The notes under the pieces are model-generated. The model did no database searches and was not told the DNA's origin. It saw only the letters and a list, made by a program, of their open reading frames with translations. The position numbers and the translations under genes are program-made. Below, piece after piece: positions 44,692 through 54,410 of a stretch of 64,000 nucleotides of DNA; position 1 is the stretch's first letter, and every line of letters starts with the position of its first letter. The DNA is from Photobacterium chitinilyticum (lineage in GTDB: Bacteria; Pseudomonadota; Gammaproteobacteria; Enterobacterales; Vibrionaceae). The stretch covers positions 124,001 to 188,000 of the forward strand of contig NZ_RJLM01000003.1 of NCBI RefSeq assembly GCF_004104355.1, in the 5' to 3' direction.

Positions 44692-45141
44692 TTACTGCTT
44701 TGCCAGATCATCAAGCGGCAACCAGTCAACAGTTACTCCTGCCTGAATAAACATATCCTGGCTGACTTTAATCTTGTCCCCCCAGCGAGAGAGAAAGTCT
44801 TCCGTCTGCTCAGGACAATGAACAGCCGAAATACCGGTTTGAATAATCTTTGCCGCACAGTTCGGACATGGGAAATGCGTTACCCAGATGTCACTGCCTG
44901 CCAAATCACGCTTGGCAAACAAAATTGCGTTCTCTTCTGCGTGAAGCGTTTTTAGCAGCTTCATCTCGCGATCATCGATATCTGCACTGTCTGAAATACC
45001 ATGCGGATAACCATTAAATCCAACCGAAACAATCCGGTTACCGTGAGTAATCACAGCCCCCACTTGTGTTGATGGATCTTTACTCCAAGAACCGACCAAC
45101 TCGGCCATTTGAAAAAAGCGCACAGCCCACTTAGAAATCAT
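44692..45141 (-). CDS. dCMP deaminase-family protein
   Basis: Zinc-dependent deaminase of 149 residues, probably dCMP to dUMP for thymidylate supply. Zinc site H67-A-E69 in TLHAEENAIL and C92/C95 in FPCPNCAAKI. N-terminal SKDPSTQVGAVITHGNRIVS and GFNGYPHGI match dCMP-deaminase/ComEB proteins. Monocistronic, convergent with the envelope operon. Confidence 0.85.
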   Translation of the reverse strand: MISKWAVRFFQMAELVGSWSKDPSTQVGAVITHGNRIVSVGFNGYPHGISDSADIDDREMKLLKTLHAEENAILFAKRDLAGSDIWVTHFPCPNCAAKIIQTGISAVHCPEQTEDFLSRWGDKIKVSQDMFIQAGVTVDWLPLDDLAKQ

Positions 45142-45415
45142 GTTCTTTACCTATTTTGTCGATTTCTGTTATTTTGCAAAACTTATCCGCCCACCTCAAG
45201 AGCATAATAGAAGATTATTAAAAACAAGTTTTTACCAGAGTCATTTAGATAACCAATAGACACGCTCAAATCATAACCATTGGCGTTATTACATAAAATT
45301 AATGCCACTACCCCGATCACTTGAGAAATAAGTATCAATAAATATGCATTAGACATTAATTCGACACCGTATATAGATAATTCCATCTTGAACTTATGAA
45401 CAAAGAGAACTCAAG

Positions 45416-46390
45416 ATGGAAAAAAAATATTTAGTCTGCTGCATGGCACTATTTAGCGGGCAAGCACTAGCTGAATTAGGCGAATCAGGTTTTTCTGGGG
45501 AAATTTCAGCGCTTATTGGATTTGGTTCCGAAGAATCTAACTTCAATACAGATAGTGATAAAACGATTAACAATGTCGATAACTCAGGCCAATCAAAGTC
45601 TGAGGTCTTGGCAGCCCCTCTCGGTCAACTTCGTTATACATTCGGCCAACTAGACAACCATCAAGTCTTTATCGGTACATCAAGAGAAGATATCGCGGTC
45701 GGTGATTTTGCACTGGAAGCCGGTTACCGATTTGGGTTAACTGAGGACTCTTCAGTCGCAGTCTCATTTCTACCGACCATAATGGGTGGGGAAACATGGG
45801 AAGACCCATACCTAGTAGGCGCTGAGCGAAAAGCAACGGACATATCAGGCAATGCATTCCGATTTCAGTACAACGGCATCATGGATTCTCCTTTTTCGTT
45901 GGATTTGGCCTATTACACCCAAGATATCGATGTTGAACACTCGGGTTCTCAATATACCAGTACACAACAGAAACTCTTGGATCGCAGCGGAAACGGGCTG
46001 TACTCAAAAGCGTCATACAAATACATGATTGACAGTACATCGCTACTGCAGCCTGCACTAATCTATAAAACTTTTTCTGCTGACGGCGAAGCAATGTCTA
46101 GCAAAAGCTACGGCGCTGAGCTGTCATACATGAAATTTGTCAGCAAGCATGCATTTTCTATCTCGGGTAAATATCTAAACATATCTTATGATGCATCTCA
46201 CCCTGTTTTTGATATCGAGCAGAAAAACTCCGAGTACAGCTTGTTTGCAGGATATGAATACGATCAGTTCATGGGATGGGATGATTGGGCATTTAATGCC
46301 ATTGCCGGATATGACGCAAAATCGTCTAATATCACCTTCTTCGATGAAACTCAGTACATGGTTGGCGTAGGCGTTACCTACAAATTCTAA
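45416..46390 (+). CDS. Outer-membrane beta-barrel protein, DUF2860-like
   Basis: 324 residues with a signal peptide (KYLVCCMALFSGQALA) and alternating beta strands throughout, ending MVGVGVTYKF with terminal Phe as needed for barrel insertion. The start SGFSGEISALIGFGSEESNF is like the Vibrio DUF2860 family; the assignment is from memory of that pattern. Ligand unknown. A strong terminator follows. Confidence 0.7.
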   Translation: MEKKYLVCCMALFSGQALAELGESGFSGEISALIGFGSEESNFNTDSDKTINNVDNSGQSKSEVLAAPLGQLRYTFGQLDNHQVFIGTSREDIAVGDFALEAGYRFGLTEDSSVAVSFLPTIMGGETWEDPYLVGAERKATDISGNAFRFQYNGIMDSPFSLDLAYYTQDIDVEHSGSQYTSTQQKLLDRSGNGLYSKASYKYMIDSTSLLQPALIYKTFSADGEAMSSKSYGAELSYMKFVSKHAFSISGKYLNISYDASHPVFDIEQKNSEYSLFAGYEYDQFMGWDDWAFNAIAGYDAKSSNITFFDETQYMVGVGVTYKF

Positions 46391-46404
46391 CTTCCGCCAA
46401 ACAT

Positions 46405-46436
46405 AGAAAAGCCCACACCTAAGTGTGGGCTTTTCT
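46405..46436 (+). terminator. Terminator after the outer-membrane protein gene
   Basis: Perfect 14-bp stem AGAAAAGCCCACAC / GTGTGGGCTTTTCT with a CTAA loop; bidirectional in form, also positioned just after the tRNA on the opposite strand. Confidence 0.88.
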
Positions 46437-46447
46437 TAAAGAATTCT

Positions 46448-46522
<75 letters not shown>

Positions 46523-47101
46523 TTTATTGGTTCCGCTAGCGTTAAGCTGAACACATTGCATCGAACTGTGTTCATAATGTCAGATCCTTGCGCAAAATAA
46601 AGCACTTAAAATCAAAATGTGACACAAGTCACCAAAGCACCCGCTGAGTGTTTGAAAAACAATCACATATAACTCACTTGAAATGCATATTTTCCACCAC
46701 GATGGACTTCTATGGCACTCAGTTGTTAACAAGGTCACGACTCTACTTGAGCCTCGAAAGTCTATTCTTAATCTCTGAGTGCAAGTTCTCTCAGTTAAAT
46801 TATTGCCAGAAAAAAGCATTTCAGAAAATTAAAACTAGTTAAGAAATTGATTTAACTAAGCCTATTTTGAATTTATTTGAATACTGAGTTTCCTCTAAAG
46901 TATTTGCCTGACCATCCGGCATCGCTTGCAGGCTTTTCCGCTAACCAGTTAGTTATCACTAAAGATAAGTAACTCGCTGTTCGTTGTACGAAAAGTGACT
47001 ATCCTATTGAAAAAAGTGATGCTACAAATTAAAATGATAATTATTAACACTAGAGAGCAAAATGTGATTTCACTTTACTAACATAGACTTATCATTAATA
47101 T
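46523..47101. other. Intergenic region upstream of araC
   Basis: A 579-base AT-rich gap with the tRNA promoter side and the Fur-like box near 47036. A 64-codon frame at 46648-46842 lacks a ribosome site and family-like content. No RNA gene recognised. Confidence 0.5.
47036..47050. promoter_or_regulatory. Fur-like box upstream of araC regulator
   Basis: TGATAAT-T-ATTAACA matches the 7-1-7 Fur consensus except one base. It lies 51 bases before the regulator start. Confidence 0.7.
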
Positions 47102-48100
47102 ATGACAAAACCTACGATTTACATCAATGCTGAAAACATTTCTAGTGGCAGTAAAGTCCCATTGTTGAATGTTGATGAACAGCAAAATCTGTCTGAAGGT
47201 GTATTTGACGCAGCTTCTGAAAGCTATGAAGCACTTCAATTTGATAGATCAAGACTCAACATATCAACTTATTCCTTTTCGGGAATTAAGATTGTTATTT
47301 TCGAGGGCACAATTTACCAAGAAATTGAAATTCCTATCCAGGATAACAGCGAATATTTGTCATTGGCTTTTGTTAAGAGTGGCACTATCACTACTAAATC
47401 CAAACGATGTAGTTTTGAGCATATTGCCACAGCAAGGACCGCCAACCTCTGCTGCCATTGTTGCTTCGAAGGCACAGCATATTTTGCTCCAACAGAACAT
47501 TTACAAATTGTTTCAATTTGCTTTCCTAAAGGTTACCTGACCGAGTTCGATGCTCTTATAGCACAGTGCAATAGCTATAAAGCATATGGCTATATGCATA
47601 TTCCCATGGTCAATAATCTTCCCATGCAAGAATGTGTGGATATGTTAATAGATCCTCCTGTAACAGGTAATGTTAAACAGGTGTTTCTTAAAGGCAAAGC
47701 ATACGAATTAATATCTTTGAGTATACAGTCAATGTATAGTCAACCAATATCATCTTGCGGTGTTAGCGATAAAGAAAGACATAGGGCTTATCAAGCGAGG
47801 GATATTCTTGAGGACTCTTTACTCAATCCGCCGAAATTACGAGCACTTGCTCATTTAGTCGGCACAAACGATTGCAAGCTTAAAAAAGATTTTAAAACTG
47901 TTTTCAATACAAGCCCTTATGCCTATGTAATTAGACGACGCATGGAAAAAGCATATCAACATATTATTACCAGCGACATGGCAATCACAACTATTGCCCA
48001 AAATCTTGGTTATAACAATGCGAGTCATTTTTCATCTACCTTCTATAAACACTATGGCGTTAAACCAAGGGATCTAAAACACCTGCGCAAACGCAATTAA
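47102..48100 (+). CDS. AraC-family activator of the siderophore locus (PchR/YbtA type)
   Basis: 332 residues. The C-terminal about 100 residues are the paired helix-turn-helix domain: LRALAHLVGTNDCKLKKDFK, then FNTSPYAYVIRRRMEKAY and ITTIAQNLGYNNASHFSSTF with KHYGVKPRDLK. This text is like siderophore activators PchR and YbtA, which bind the ferri-siderophore through the N-terminal part. The N-terminal region carries an unusual cluster C117-C-H-C-C121. It should activate the divergent-facing TonB/ABC and NRPS genes when iron is low and the siderophore is present. The Fur-like box upstream fits this. Confidence 0.8.
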   Translation: MTKPTIYINAENISSGSKVPLLNVDEQQNLSEGVFDAASESYEALQFDRSRLNISTYSFSGIKIVIFEGTIYQEIEIPIQDNSEYLSLAFVKSGTITTKSKRCSFEHIATARTANLCCHCCFEGTAYFAPTEHLQIVSICFPKGYLTEFDALIAQCNSYKAYGYMHIPMVNNLPMQECVDMLIDPPVTGNVKQVFLKGKAYELISLSIQSMYSQPISSCGVSDKERHRAYQARDILEDSLLNPPKLRALAHLVGTNDCKLKKDFKTVFNTSPYAYVIRRRMEKAYQHIITSDMAITTIAQNLGYNNASHFSSTFYKHYGVKPRDLKHLRKRN

Positions 48101-48186
48101 GCGTTGAATAATCTGATACATTGAGCAGTCCCATCTAAAATTTGTCCTGCCACGTAGATGATACGAGACAGGACGTTATCAATTTA

Positions 48187-49995
48187 TTAGCAATTCTCAG
48201 CTAGATGCCAATTTTTAACTCTTTGCTGTGCTTGCCACATAGAGCAATAGCGGCCAGGGTTGGCGATAAGTTCATTGTGTATACCCTGCTCGACGAGCCG
48301 ACCATCCTCCACCACTACAATATTGCTAGCAGAGGTAACTGTCGACAAACGATGCGCTATCACAATTACTGTTTTATCCTTAATCAAAGTATCAATTGCA
48401 GACTGAACAGCAACCTCACTTTCAGTATCAAGTGCAGCCGTTGGCTCGTCTAGAACAAGTATTGGTGCATTTTTCAAAATCGCTCTAGCGATACTGATAC
48501 GCTGACGCTCCCCCCCTGACAATCTAGATCCAATGTCACCGACATGGGTTAGATAACCTTGAGGAAAACGAGTTATAAACGCATGGCAATTAGCTGCTTT
48601 AGCCGCTTGCTGCACTTCCGAGTCGCTTGCTTCAGGTCGAGCCATGCGAATGTTCGCCAAAATCGTATCATCAAAAAGGTAAACATCCTGAAAGACCACA
48701 GATACTAAACTATTCAGTGTCTCAGGCGGGATAGCTCGAATATCAACACCACCGATCTTCACCCCCCCTTTTTGAGGGTCTGCATAACGCATCAACAATC
48801 GCGTAACCGTTGTTTTTCCGGCCCCAGAAGGCCCAACCAACGCTGTCATGCTCCGTGCCGGAATCGTCAGGTTGAAACCTATCAAATTTGGCTGATTCGA
48901 ACCTTGATATGAAAAATCCACCTGCTCAAAACTAATGTCGTAACGTTGTGGATGTTGCTCTGGCAGCTGCGGCAGTTCCGGCACTATCAATAATGCTTCA
49001 ATACGCAACAAGGAAGCTTCCACTAAGTGAATAATCTTGGTGTAGTTAATAAATGAAGCCAATGGTTCAGCATATCTAACTATCACAACTAACAACGCGG
49101 CTAAAACGGCAAGATCTGTCTCACGCTGCACTACCCAGTATGCCCCGCAACCAAAAACAATTAACAACCCCAGCTCAAATACACTAGAAATTAATAAGTT
49201 TGGCTTAGTGCCTTTCTCTTGTCCCTCAGTTTGTACCTTCTCAAGGTAAGCCAGGCTTTCTTGAAGCCTTTGTGCCTTTTCACCCGCACATCCTGTTGAG
49301 CGCATCACTTGTATACCTTGTGTGTACTCAAGAACATTAGCATTCAACTGCTGGTGAGCATCGACATAATTACTAATTCCCGAGTTAAAACGCGGTGCCA
49401 ACCAACGGTACAATGGAATTAAAGTCGGGAATATTAACATCAGCAACATCCCGAGACGCCAGTCGTAGTAAAGAGTGCACACTGCTACGATCAATGGGCA
49501 CAACAAGGCATTCAGCAACATGTTGGCAATTGTCAGGGTATAAGCCATATTTTCATCAACATTACCCAGCAGTGTTGCATTCACCTCACCAGCACGCTTG
49601 TCTTTCAGACTCTCTAATGGAACCACTCGGAGCTTTTCACCTAAGCGAGTTCGTAACTGATGAGAATTTTTCGCCATATCACCGCGAAAATCAAACCCTT
49701 GCGATCCCCATCTCGCCACCAAACTCAAGAGTGTCAATAGCGTCATCACGACAAGCCACTGCACCACTGCCTGAGCGTCTTGAATAGTAAAAATGGCGAC
49801 AAACATAGGCAGTATGCATGCTAACGCCCCTCCTTGGAGCACAGCCGCCGCTATCAACAACCACATACTACGTTTTAGTTTGGGTCCATAGCTGCCACTA
49901 ATAACAATTAGCCGCTGCCATATCTCCCACCATGTAAGTGAACGAGAAGGCTGGATCTCATTAGCATTCTGTTCAAGTTGATCTGCATGACTCAT
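48187..49995 (-). CDS. ABC transporter half-molecule, YbtQ/IrtB-like
   Basis: Fused membrane and ATPase half-transporter of 602 residues. Six membrane helices occupy about 35-330. The ATPase has Walker A GPSGAGKTT, Q-loop VVFQDVYLFDDTI, signature LSGGERQR, Walker B ILVLDEPTAALD and switch His in VIAHRLS. With its partner it resembles the YbtP/YbtQ and IrtA/IrtB pairs, which have exporter folds but import Fe-siderophores. The start overlaps the partner's stop by four bases, indicating a heterodimer made in equal amounts. Confidence 0.83.
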   Translation of the reverse strand: MSHADQLEQNANEIQPSRSLTWWEIWQRLIVISGSYGPKLKRSMWLLIAAAVLQGGALACILPMFVAIFTIQDAQAVVQWLVVMTLLTLLSLVARWGSQGFDFRGDMAKNSHQLRTRLGEKLRVVPLESLKDKRAGEVNATLLGNVDENMAYTLTIANMLLNALLCPLIVAVCTLYYDWRLGMLLMLIFPTLIPLYRWLAPRFNSGISNYVDAHQQLNANVLEYTQGIQVMRSTGCAGEKAQRLQESLAYLEKVQTEGQEKGTKPNLLISSVFELGLLIVFGCGAYWVVQRETDLAVLAALLVVIVRYAEPLASFINYTKIIHLVEASLLRIEALLIVPELPQLPEQHPQRYDISFEQVDFSYQGSNQPNLIGFNLTIPARSMTALVGPSGAGKTTVTRLLMRYADPQKGGVKIGGVDIRAIPPETLNSLVSVVFQDVYLFDDTILANIRMARPEASDSEVQQAAKAANCHAFITRFPQGYLTHVGDIGSRLSGGERQRISIARAILKNAPILVLDEPTAALDTESEVAVQSAIDTLIKDKTVIVIAHRLSTVTSASNIVVVEDGRLVEQGIHNELIANPGRYCSMWQAQQRVKNWHLAENC

Positions 49996-51845
49996 CGCAT
50001 TTCTCCCTTGAGCTGATTGTCTGATACTGCTGATATTTCGCTAACCAGCCGCTGTTCAGGTATTGCGTTAATGTTACCGTCTTTTCTGGATAACTCCTCT
50101 TGATTCAGAGCCCAAGACTGAGCCTGCTCATAGCTATCCCACAGACGGGCATAAGTGCCTTTATTTAGGATTAAATCATTGTGTTGACCAGATTCAACAA
50201 GGCTTCCGTCATCAAAGACAAGGATTTGATCAGCATCTTTTATTGTGGTCAGGCGGTGGGCAACCATGATGACAGTTTTACCTTTCATTAATGCTGCCAG
50301 CGCTTCAACAATGGCGGCTTCATTTTCTGGGTCGGCAAATGCTGTAGCTTCATCAAGCACGAGAATGGGGCGATCCTGCAGAACTGCTCTCGCTATTGTA
50401 ATACGCTGCTTTTGACCTCCTGAAAGAAAGGCCCCTCGCTCACCAGCACAGGTCTCGTAACCATTTGGCAATTGCATGATAAACTCATGAGCCTGAGCAA
50501 CTTTTGCCGCCTCAATCACGTCTTGCATTGTTGCGCCCGGATTACCAAGACGAATATTATCCGCGACACTTTCGGCAAACAAAAAGGTATCTTGAAAGAC
50601 AAAAGCAACATACTTCATTAGACTTTCCGAAGTCAGATCTCTTACATCCACTCCTCCAATCGTTATTGCACCTTGGCTTACATCCCAAAAGCGTGGCAAC
50701 AAACGAGCTATCGTTGTTTTTCCAGCCCCCGACGCTCCAACCAGAGCAGTAATGGTCCCATCAGCAACAGTAAAACTGACATCTCGTAACACATAATCAC
50801 TCACTTCATCATAGCGAAAGCTTATGTTGTCAAAACAAATATCATGCCCTTGCGGCACACTTTCATGCTCCGGCTGAGAAAGCGTTTTTTCACCTAATAC
50901 CTCATTGATTCGAGCAATGCTTATCTTCGCTTTGCCTATAAGATGTTGTAAAGAAATTAAAGGCATCATTGATTCAGCCATACCCGTACCTATGAGTAAG
51001 GTGGCTAACCAAGTGGAGAACTCGAGATCATGGTGCCAAAAAAGCCATGCTCCACTCCAGAGCAACAACACAAGCGTCGGCATTGGGTTCAGTAAGGCAA
51101 TAGAGAAACGAGAAGAAAAACTGACACTCTGATACCAACTCACGACGACTTCTCGGTAAGCTTCCAACGCTTGGTAATAACGACCAAATGTGCTGCTTCC
51201 CGTATCAAATGTTCGTACCACTGGCATCGCCTGTACATATTCAACAACGGCAGCGCTAACTTGTTCTCGAGTTTCCATATAGCGCTTTGAAAGATCACCA
51301 TGATCCTTCCTTGCAACGCCAAGAACAATAAACCCTGATATCAGCAGCCCTACCGTTACAGCCGCTAGCCGCCAGTCAAGTATCAACAAGCCAAGTAACG
51401 TCATGATTGGCGCTGCGTACGCTCGAGCATAGAGCGGCGTACTATCTGCGACGAACACATGAAGTTCTTTGACATCATCTTGGATAACTTTACTGAGCTT
51501 ACTCGCACCAGTTTGCTGGATGTACCCCATAGAAACGTGTGCAAGATGCTCACTTAGCTGGGTACGGAGAATCGTTTCCAAACGAAATGCAGCACGGTGC
51601 GACTTCGCGAAGGAACGCAGCCTAAGCACATAAGCAATGACAGTAAAGCAGACTGCCGCTAAGATCTCACGACTCGGCCAAGCTTGATCTGTTTCTATCA
51701 TCGCTCGAATAGCAAGCGCCAGCGCAAACAAGCTAGCTAACACCGATAACGAGCTCAACACCGATAACGCCATCGCAAACCTTATCTGCCCTTTCACAGG
51801 CGACATTATCTGCCAATCATCTTGAGTTGATTGTTGTTTTTTCAC
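49992..51845 (-). CDS. ABC transporter half-molecule, YbtP/IrtA-like
   Basis: Partner half-transporter of 617 residues from a GTG at 51845 with AAGGA seven bases upstream; the open frame extends to 51941 but overlaps the thiolase gene there. Membrane domain about 20-310. ATPase: Walker A GASGAGKTT, FVFQDTFLFAESV, signature LSGGQKQR, Walker B ILVLDEATAFADPENEA and VAHRLTT. The DEATAFADPE form is typical of the YbtP/IrtA branch. Likely role is uptake of the Fe-loaded product across the inner membrane. Position 28 bases after the thiolase implies one operon. Confidence 0.83.
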   Translation of the reverse strand: MKKQQSTQDDWQIMSPVKGQIRFAMALSVLSSLSVLASLFALALAIRAMIETDQAWPSREILAAVCFTVIAYVLRLRSFAKSHRAAFRLETILRTQLSEHLAHVSMGYIQQTGASKLSKVIQDDVKELHVFVADSTPLYARAYAAPIMTLLGLLILDWRLAAVTVGLLISGFIVLGVARKDHGDLSKRYMETREQVSAAVVEYVQAMPVVRTFDTGSSTFGRYYQALEAYREVVVSWYQSVSFSSRFSIALLNPMPTLVLLLWSGAWLFWHHDLEFSTWLATLLIGTGMAESMMPLISLQHLIGKAKISIARINEVLGEKTLSQPEHESVPQGHDICFDNISFRYDEVSDYVLRDVSFTVADGTITALVGASGAGKTTIARLLPRFWDVSQGAITIGGVDVRDLTSESLMKYVAFVFQDTFLFAESVADNIRLGNPGATMQDVIEAAKVAQAHEFIMQLPNGYETCAGERGAFLSGGQKQRITIARAVLQDRPILVLDEATAFADPENEAAIVEALAALMKGKTVIMVAHRLTTIKDADQILVFDDGSLVESGQHNDLILNKGTYARLWDSYEQAQSWALNQEELSRKDGNINAIPEQRLVSEISAVSDNQLKGEMR

Positions 51846-51873
51846 ACAAACAGTCCTTATAAATTGCGAATTA

Positions 51874-53058
51874 TCATGACAAACGTTCAACAAGTATTGC
51901 CGTCGACTGACCACCTCCGGCACATACTGCAGCGATACCAAGAGACTCGTCTTTCATTTTCATTGAATGCAGGAGCGTAACAAGAATACGTGCGCCCGAT
52001 GCGCCAATAGGATGTCCCATCGCCAATGCTCCACCATGTGGGTTCACTTTGTCAGGGTCCAAACCCAGGTCTCGCATAATTGCGAGAACCTGAACCGCAA
52101 AAGCCTCATTGATTTCAAACTGATCAATATCTTGGATAGTCATTCTAGCCCTCTGCAATAACTGACTGATTGCAGGTACTGGGCTCATTCCCATCATTTC
52201 TGGCAAATATCCTACCGAAGACCAGGCAAGAACCCTCGCCATAGGCTCAATTCCCTCTTGAGCTGCACGTTTGGCAGACATAAGTAATACGGCAGCCGCG
52301 CCATCGTTAATTCCTGACGAATTTCCGGCGGTAACTGTTCCATGGGCAGTAAAAGCAGGAAGCAATGCTGAAAGAGATTGTTCATCGACATTACTATCAA
52401 TAAGTTGGTCTTTGTCAGCAATTTGAACCTTTCCATTCGCCAAATAATGGACTGGTACTATTTCTTGCGCCGATTGCCCGGCAAGCGCAGACGCTTTTAA
52501 TCGCTGCGAAGACAGTAGTGCATAAGCATCTTGCTCACCGCGGCTTATCTGATAGGCTTTAGCAATGCGCTCAGCCGTCATACCCATTTTTTCACCGTTA
52601 ATGGCACAGGTTAATCCGTCTTGCATCAAGCTATCCATCAGGCGTAATTCACCCAAAGCCTCTGGCTGAATTGTCGAGCGATTAAGTAGAAAAGGGGCAT
52701 TGGACATACTTTCCGTTCCGCCTGCAATCGCCACCTCTGAGTCTCGAAGCGCGATACACTGAGAGGCCTGAATAACGGCCAATAACCCACTACTACAAAC
52801 CTGATTTAAACTGTAGGCGACCGCAGAAGAATCAATTCCAGCTTGCATTGCTATCTGCCTTGCTGGATTCTGTCCATGACCAGCCTGAAGCCCCTGCCCC
52901 AGCACAACATGATCTACGATACGAGAAAGTGATTCAGCATGAGTGACACTCTTGCAAACCGCTAAGCCTAGTTTTGCTGCGGTCAATGAACTAAGTTGGC
53001 CCTGAAACCTTCCCATTGCTGTTCGAGCTGCATTCACAATAACTATTTCTTCAAGCAT
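51874..53058 (-). CDS. Thiolase (acetyl-CoA C-acetyltransferase type)
   Basis: 394 residues with all thiolase active-site parts: nucleophile C88 in NQVCSSGLL, H349 in GHPIGASGARI and C379 in CAGGGQS. Forms or splits acetoacetyl-CoA-type thioesters. Its place between siderophore exporter and importer genes is unusual and suggests it makes or alters an acyl precursor of the metallophore, though a bystander role is possible. The ATG at 53058 has AAAGGA eight bases upstream. The 113-base gap to the MFS gene shows no terminator. Confidence 0.88.
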   Translation of the reverse strand: MLEEIVIVNAARTAMGRFQGQLSSLTAAKLGLAVCKSVTHAESLSRIVDHVVLGQGLQAGHGQNPARQIAMQAGIDSSAVAYSLNQVCSSGLLAVIQASQCIALRDSEVAIAGGTESMSNAPFLLNRSTIQPEALGELRLMDSLMQDGLTCAINGEKMGMTAERIAKAYQISRGEQDAYALLSSQRLKASALAGQSAQEIVPVHYLANGKVQIADKDQLIDSNVDEQSLSALLPAFTAHGTVTAGNSSGINDGAAAVLLMSAKRAAQEGIEPMARVLAWSSVGYLPEMMGMSPVPAISQLLQRARMTIQDIDQFEINEAFAVQVLAIMRDLGLDPDKVNPHGGALAMGHPIGASGARILVTLLHSMKMKDESLGIAAVCAGGGQSTAILVERLS

Positions 53059-53171
53059 TGCTTAAATCCTTTATTTAGCAGCCAATATCGAACCATGCCC
53101 TTTCCCATATTTATGGAAAAGAGCACTTCACTTACCAAATGAATAGTGAGGACGATAACTGGCCTGTTTAG

Positions 53172-54377
53172 CTATTGCGCGGCGGGTTGTTTCGGCTGCT
53201 CAGGTATACTTTTCCAACGCATCACCACCAAGACACAAAACAGTCCTAGTAATAATGCAAAAAGCTGGAAAGGTAACTCGGCTTTTATCTGATATAACAG
53301 CGCCGAAAGCAGAGGACCTACCACATAACCACCAGCCTGAGTCCCTGCAGCAAGACCAGAAGCAGCTCCTAGCTCATTGCTATCTACAGCTAATGTCACC
53401 GCAGTATTGAAACCGGTGGTCATCATGCCAACGGATACACCAAACAACACAAAGAGAGCATGCATCTGCCATAGCTGTTCCGGCAAAGCCATCAGGAAGA
53501 AAGCCCCTGCTCCGGCTGTCAGACCAACTACAATCTGATTTGCTGGCGATAAACGCATTCGGCCGATTATCAGCAACTGCGTAACAATAGTAGCAATAGC
53601 TGAACAAACGAAGCCAATACTCGTTTGTGCCGCAGCATGTTCTGGGCCGAGTTGGAACAAGTCCTGATACCTGAATGCGGTAACCTGCATCAACCCGGAG
53701 AAAGCAATAAAATATGCCAGACCGGTAAGCAACAAAAAGAAAATACGCGAATCAGTTGGCTTCAGCTTAACTTTGCTTTTACTGACCGACTTTGTCTTTC
53801 CTTCAGGCATAATAACAAGAACAAGTACACCTGCTACGGCAGAAATAACGGCTGAAACATACAAAGGCAGGGTGATAGACAGAACCACTAACAGCGAGGC
53901 TATCCCTGGCCCGCCTATCATCCCGATACCATAAGCAGCTTGGATAGAAGCCATTGCCGATGAGCGGTTCTCTTCACCAGTAGACTCCGCAATCGTAGCC
54001 TGGACTGCAGGAAAGACCCCGCTAGACAATAGCGCATAAAACAAACGTGCTATTGCCATAAAGAAGAAAGCCGAAGTCGCAGTAATAACACCGAACCGGC
54101 CTAGGTCACCAAACAACCCAAACAAACCGGTAGAAGCTGCGTAACCAAGAAAACCAAAAGCGATGATCTTCTTTCGCCCCCACTCATCACTTTTTCTCCC
54201 CCAATAAGGGGCAGAAACCATGAAAGCAAGCGCTGCTGAGGTAAAAATCAACGCTACTTGATAATCGGGCATTCCTATCTGTCGCCCAAGCGGCGGTAAT
54301 ACAGAAAAAATAATGGATTGGCCGGCCCCGACAGTCGCGAGCCCGCACAGTAATATCCAAGTCGTTATTTTAGGCAT
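53172..54377 (-). CDS. MFS transporter, probable siderophore exporter
   Basis: 401 residues with twelve membrane helices and the DHA1-type loop motif YWGRKSDEWGRKKII (about 59-73). In siderophore loci such proteins usually export the product. It lies 33 bases downstream of the TonB receptor gene, so the two are co-transcribed. Substrate is inferred from context only. Confidence 0.8.
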   Translation of the reverse strand: MPKITTWILLCGLATVGAGQSIIFSVLPPLGRQIGMPDYQVALIFTSAALAFMVSAPYWGRKSDEWGRKKIIAFGFLGYAASTGLFGLFGDLGRFGVITATSAFFFMAIARLFYALLSSGVFPAVQATIAESTGEENRSSAMASIQAAYGIGMIGGPGIASLLVVLSITLPLYVSAVISAVAGVLVLVIMPEGKTKSVSKSKVKLKPTDSRIFFLLLTGLAYFIAFSGLMQVTAFRYQDLFQLGPEHAAAQTSIGFVCSAIATIVTQLLIIGRMRLSPANQIVVGLTAGAGAFFLMALPEQLWQMHALFVLFGVSVGMMTTGFNTAVTLAVDSNELGAASGLAAGTQAGGYVVGPLLSALLYQIKAELPFQLFALLLGLFCVLVVMRWKSIPEQPKQPAAQ

Positions 54378-54410
54378 AGCTGATACCTTACTTTTGAAGT
54401 CAAACAGGTA

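Noticed and set aside
45183-45356. Possible 57-residue membrane protein on the reverse strand (MSNAYLLILISQ start)
   Set aside because: Hydrophobic segments are plausible, but there is no ribosome site, it lies in the promoter region of the outer-membrane protein gene, and AT-rich spacers often give such frames.
46648-46842. 64-codon forward frame upstream of araC
   Set aside because: No ribosome site or recognisable content; lies in a promoter region.
48144-48174. Hairpin GTCCTG / CAGGAC between araC and the ABC gene as a terminator
   Set aside because: Only a 6-bp stem with a 19-base loop and no T tail.
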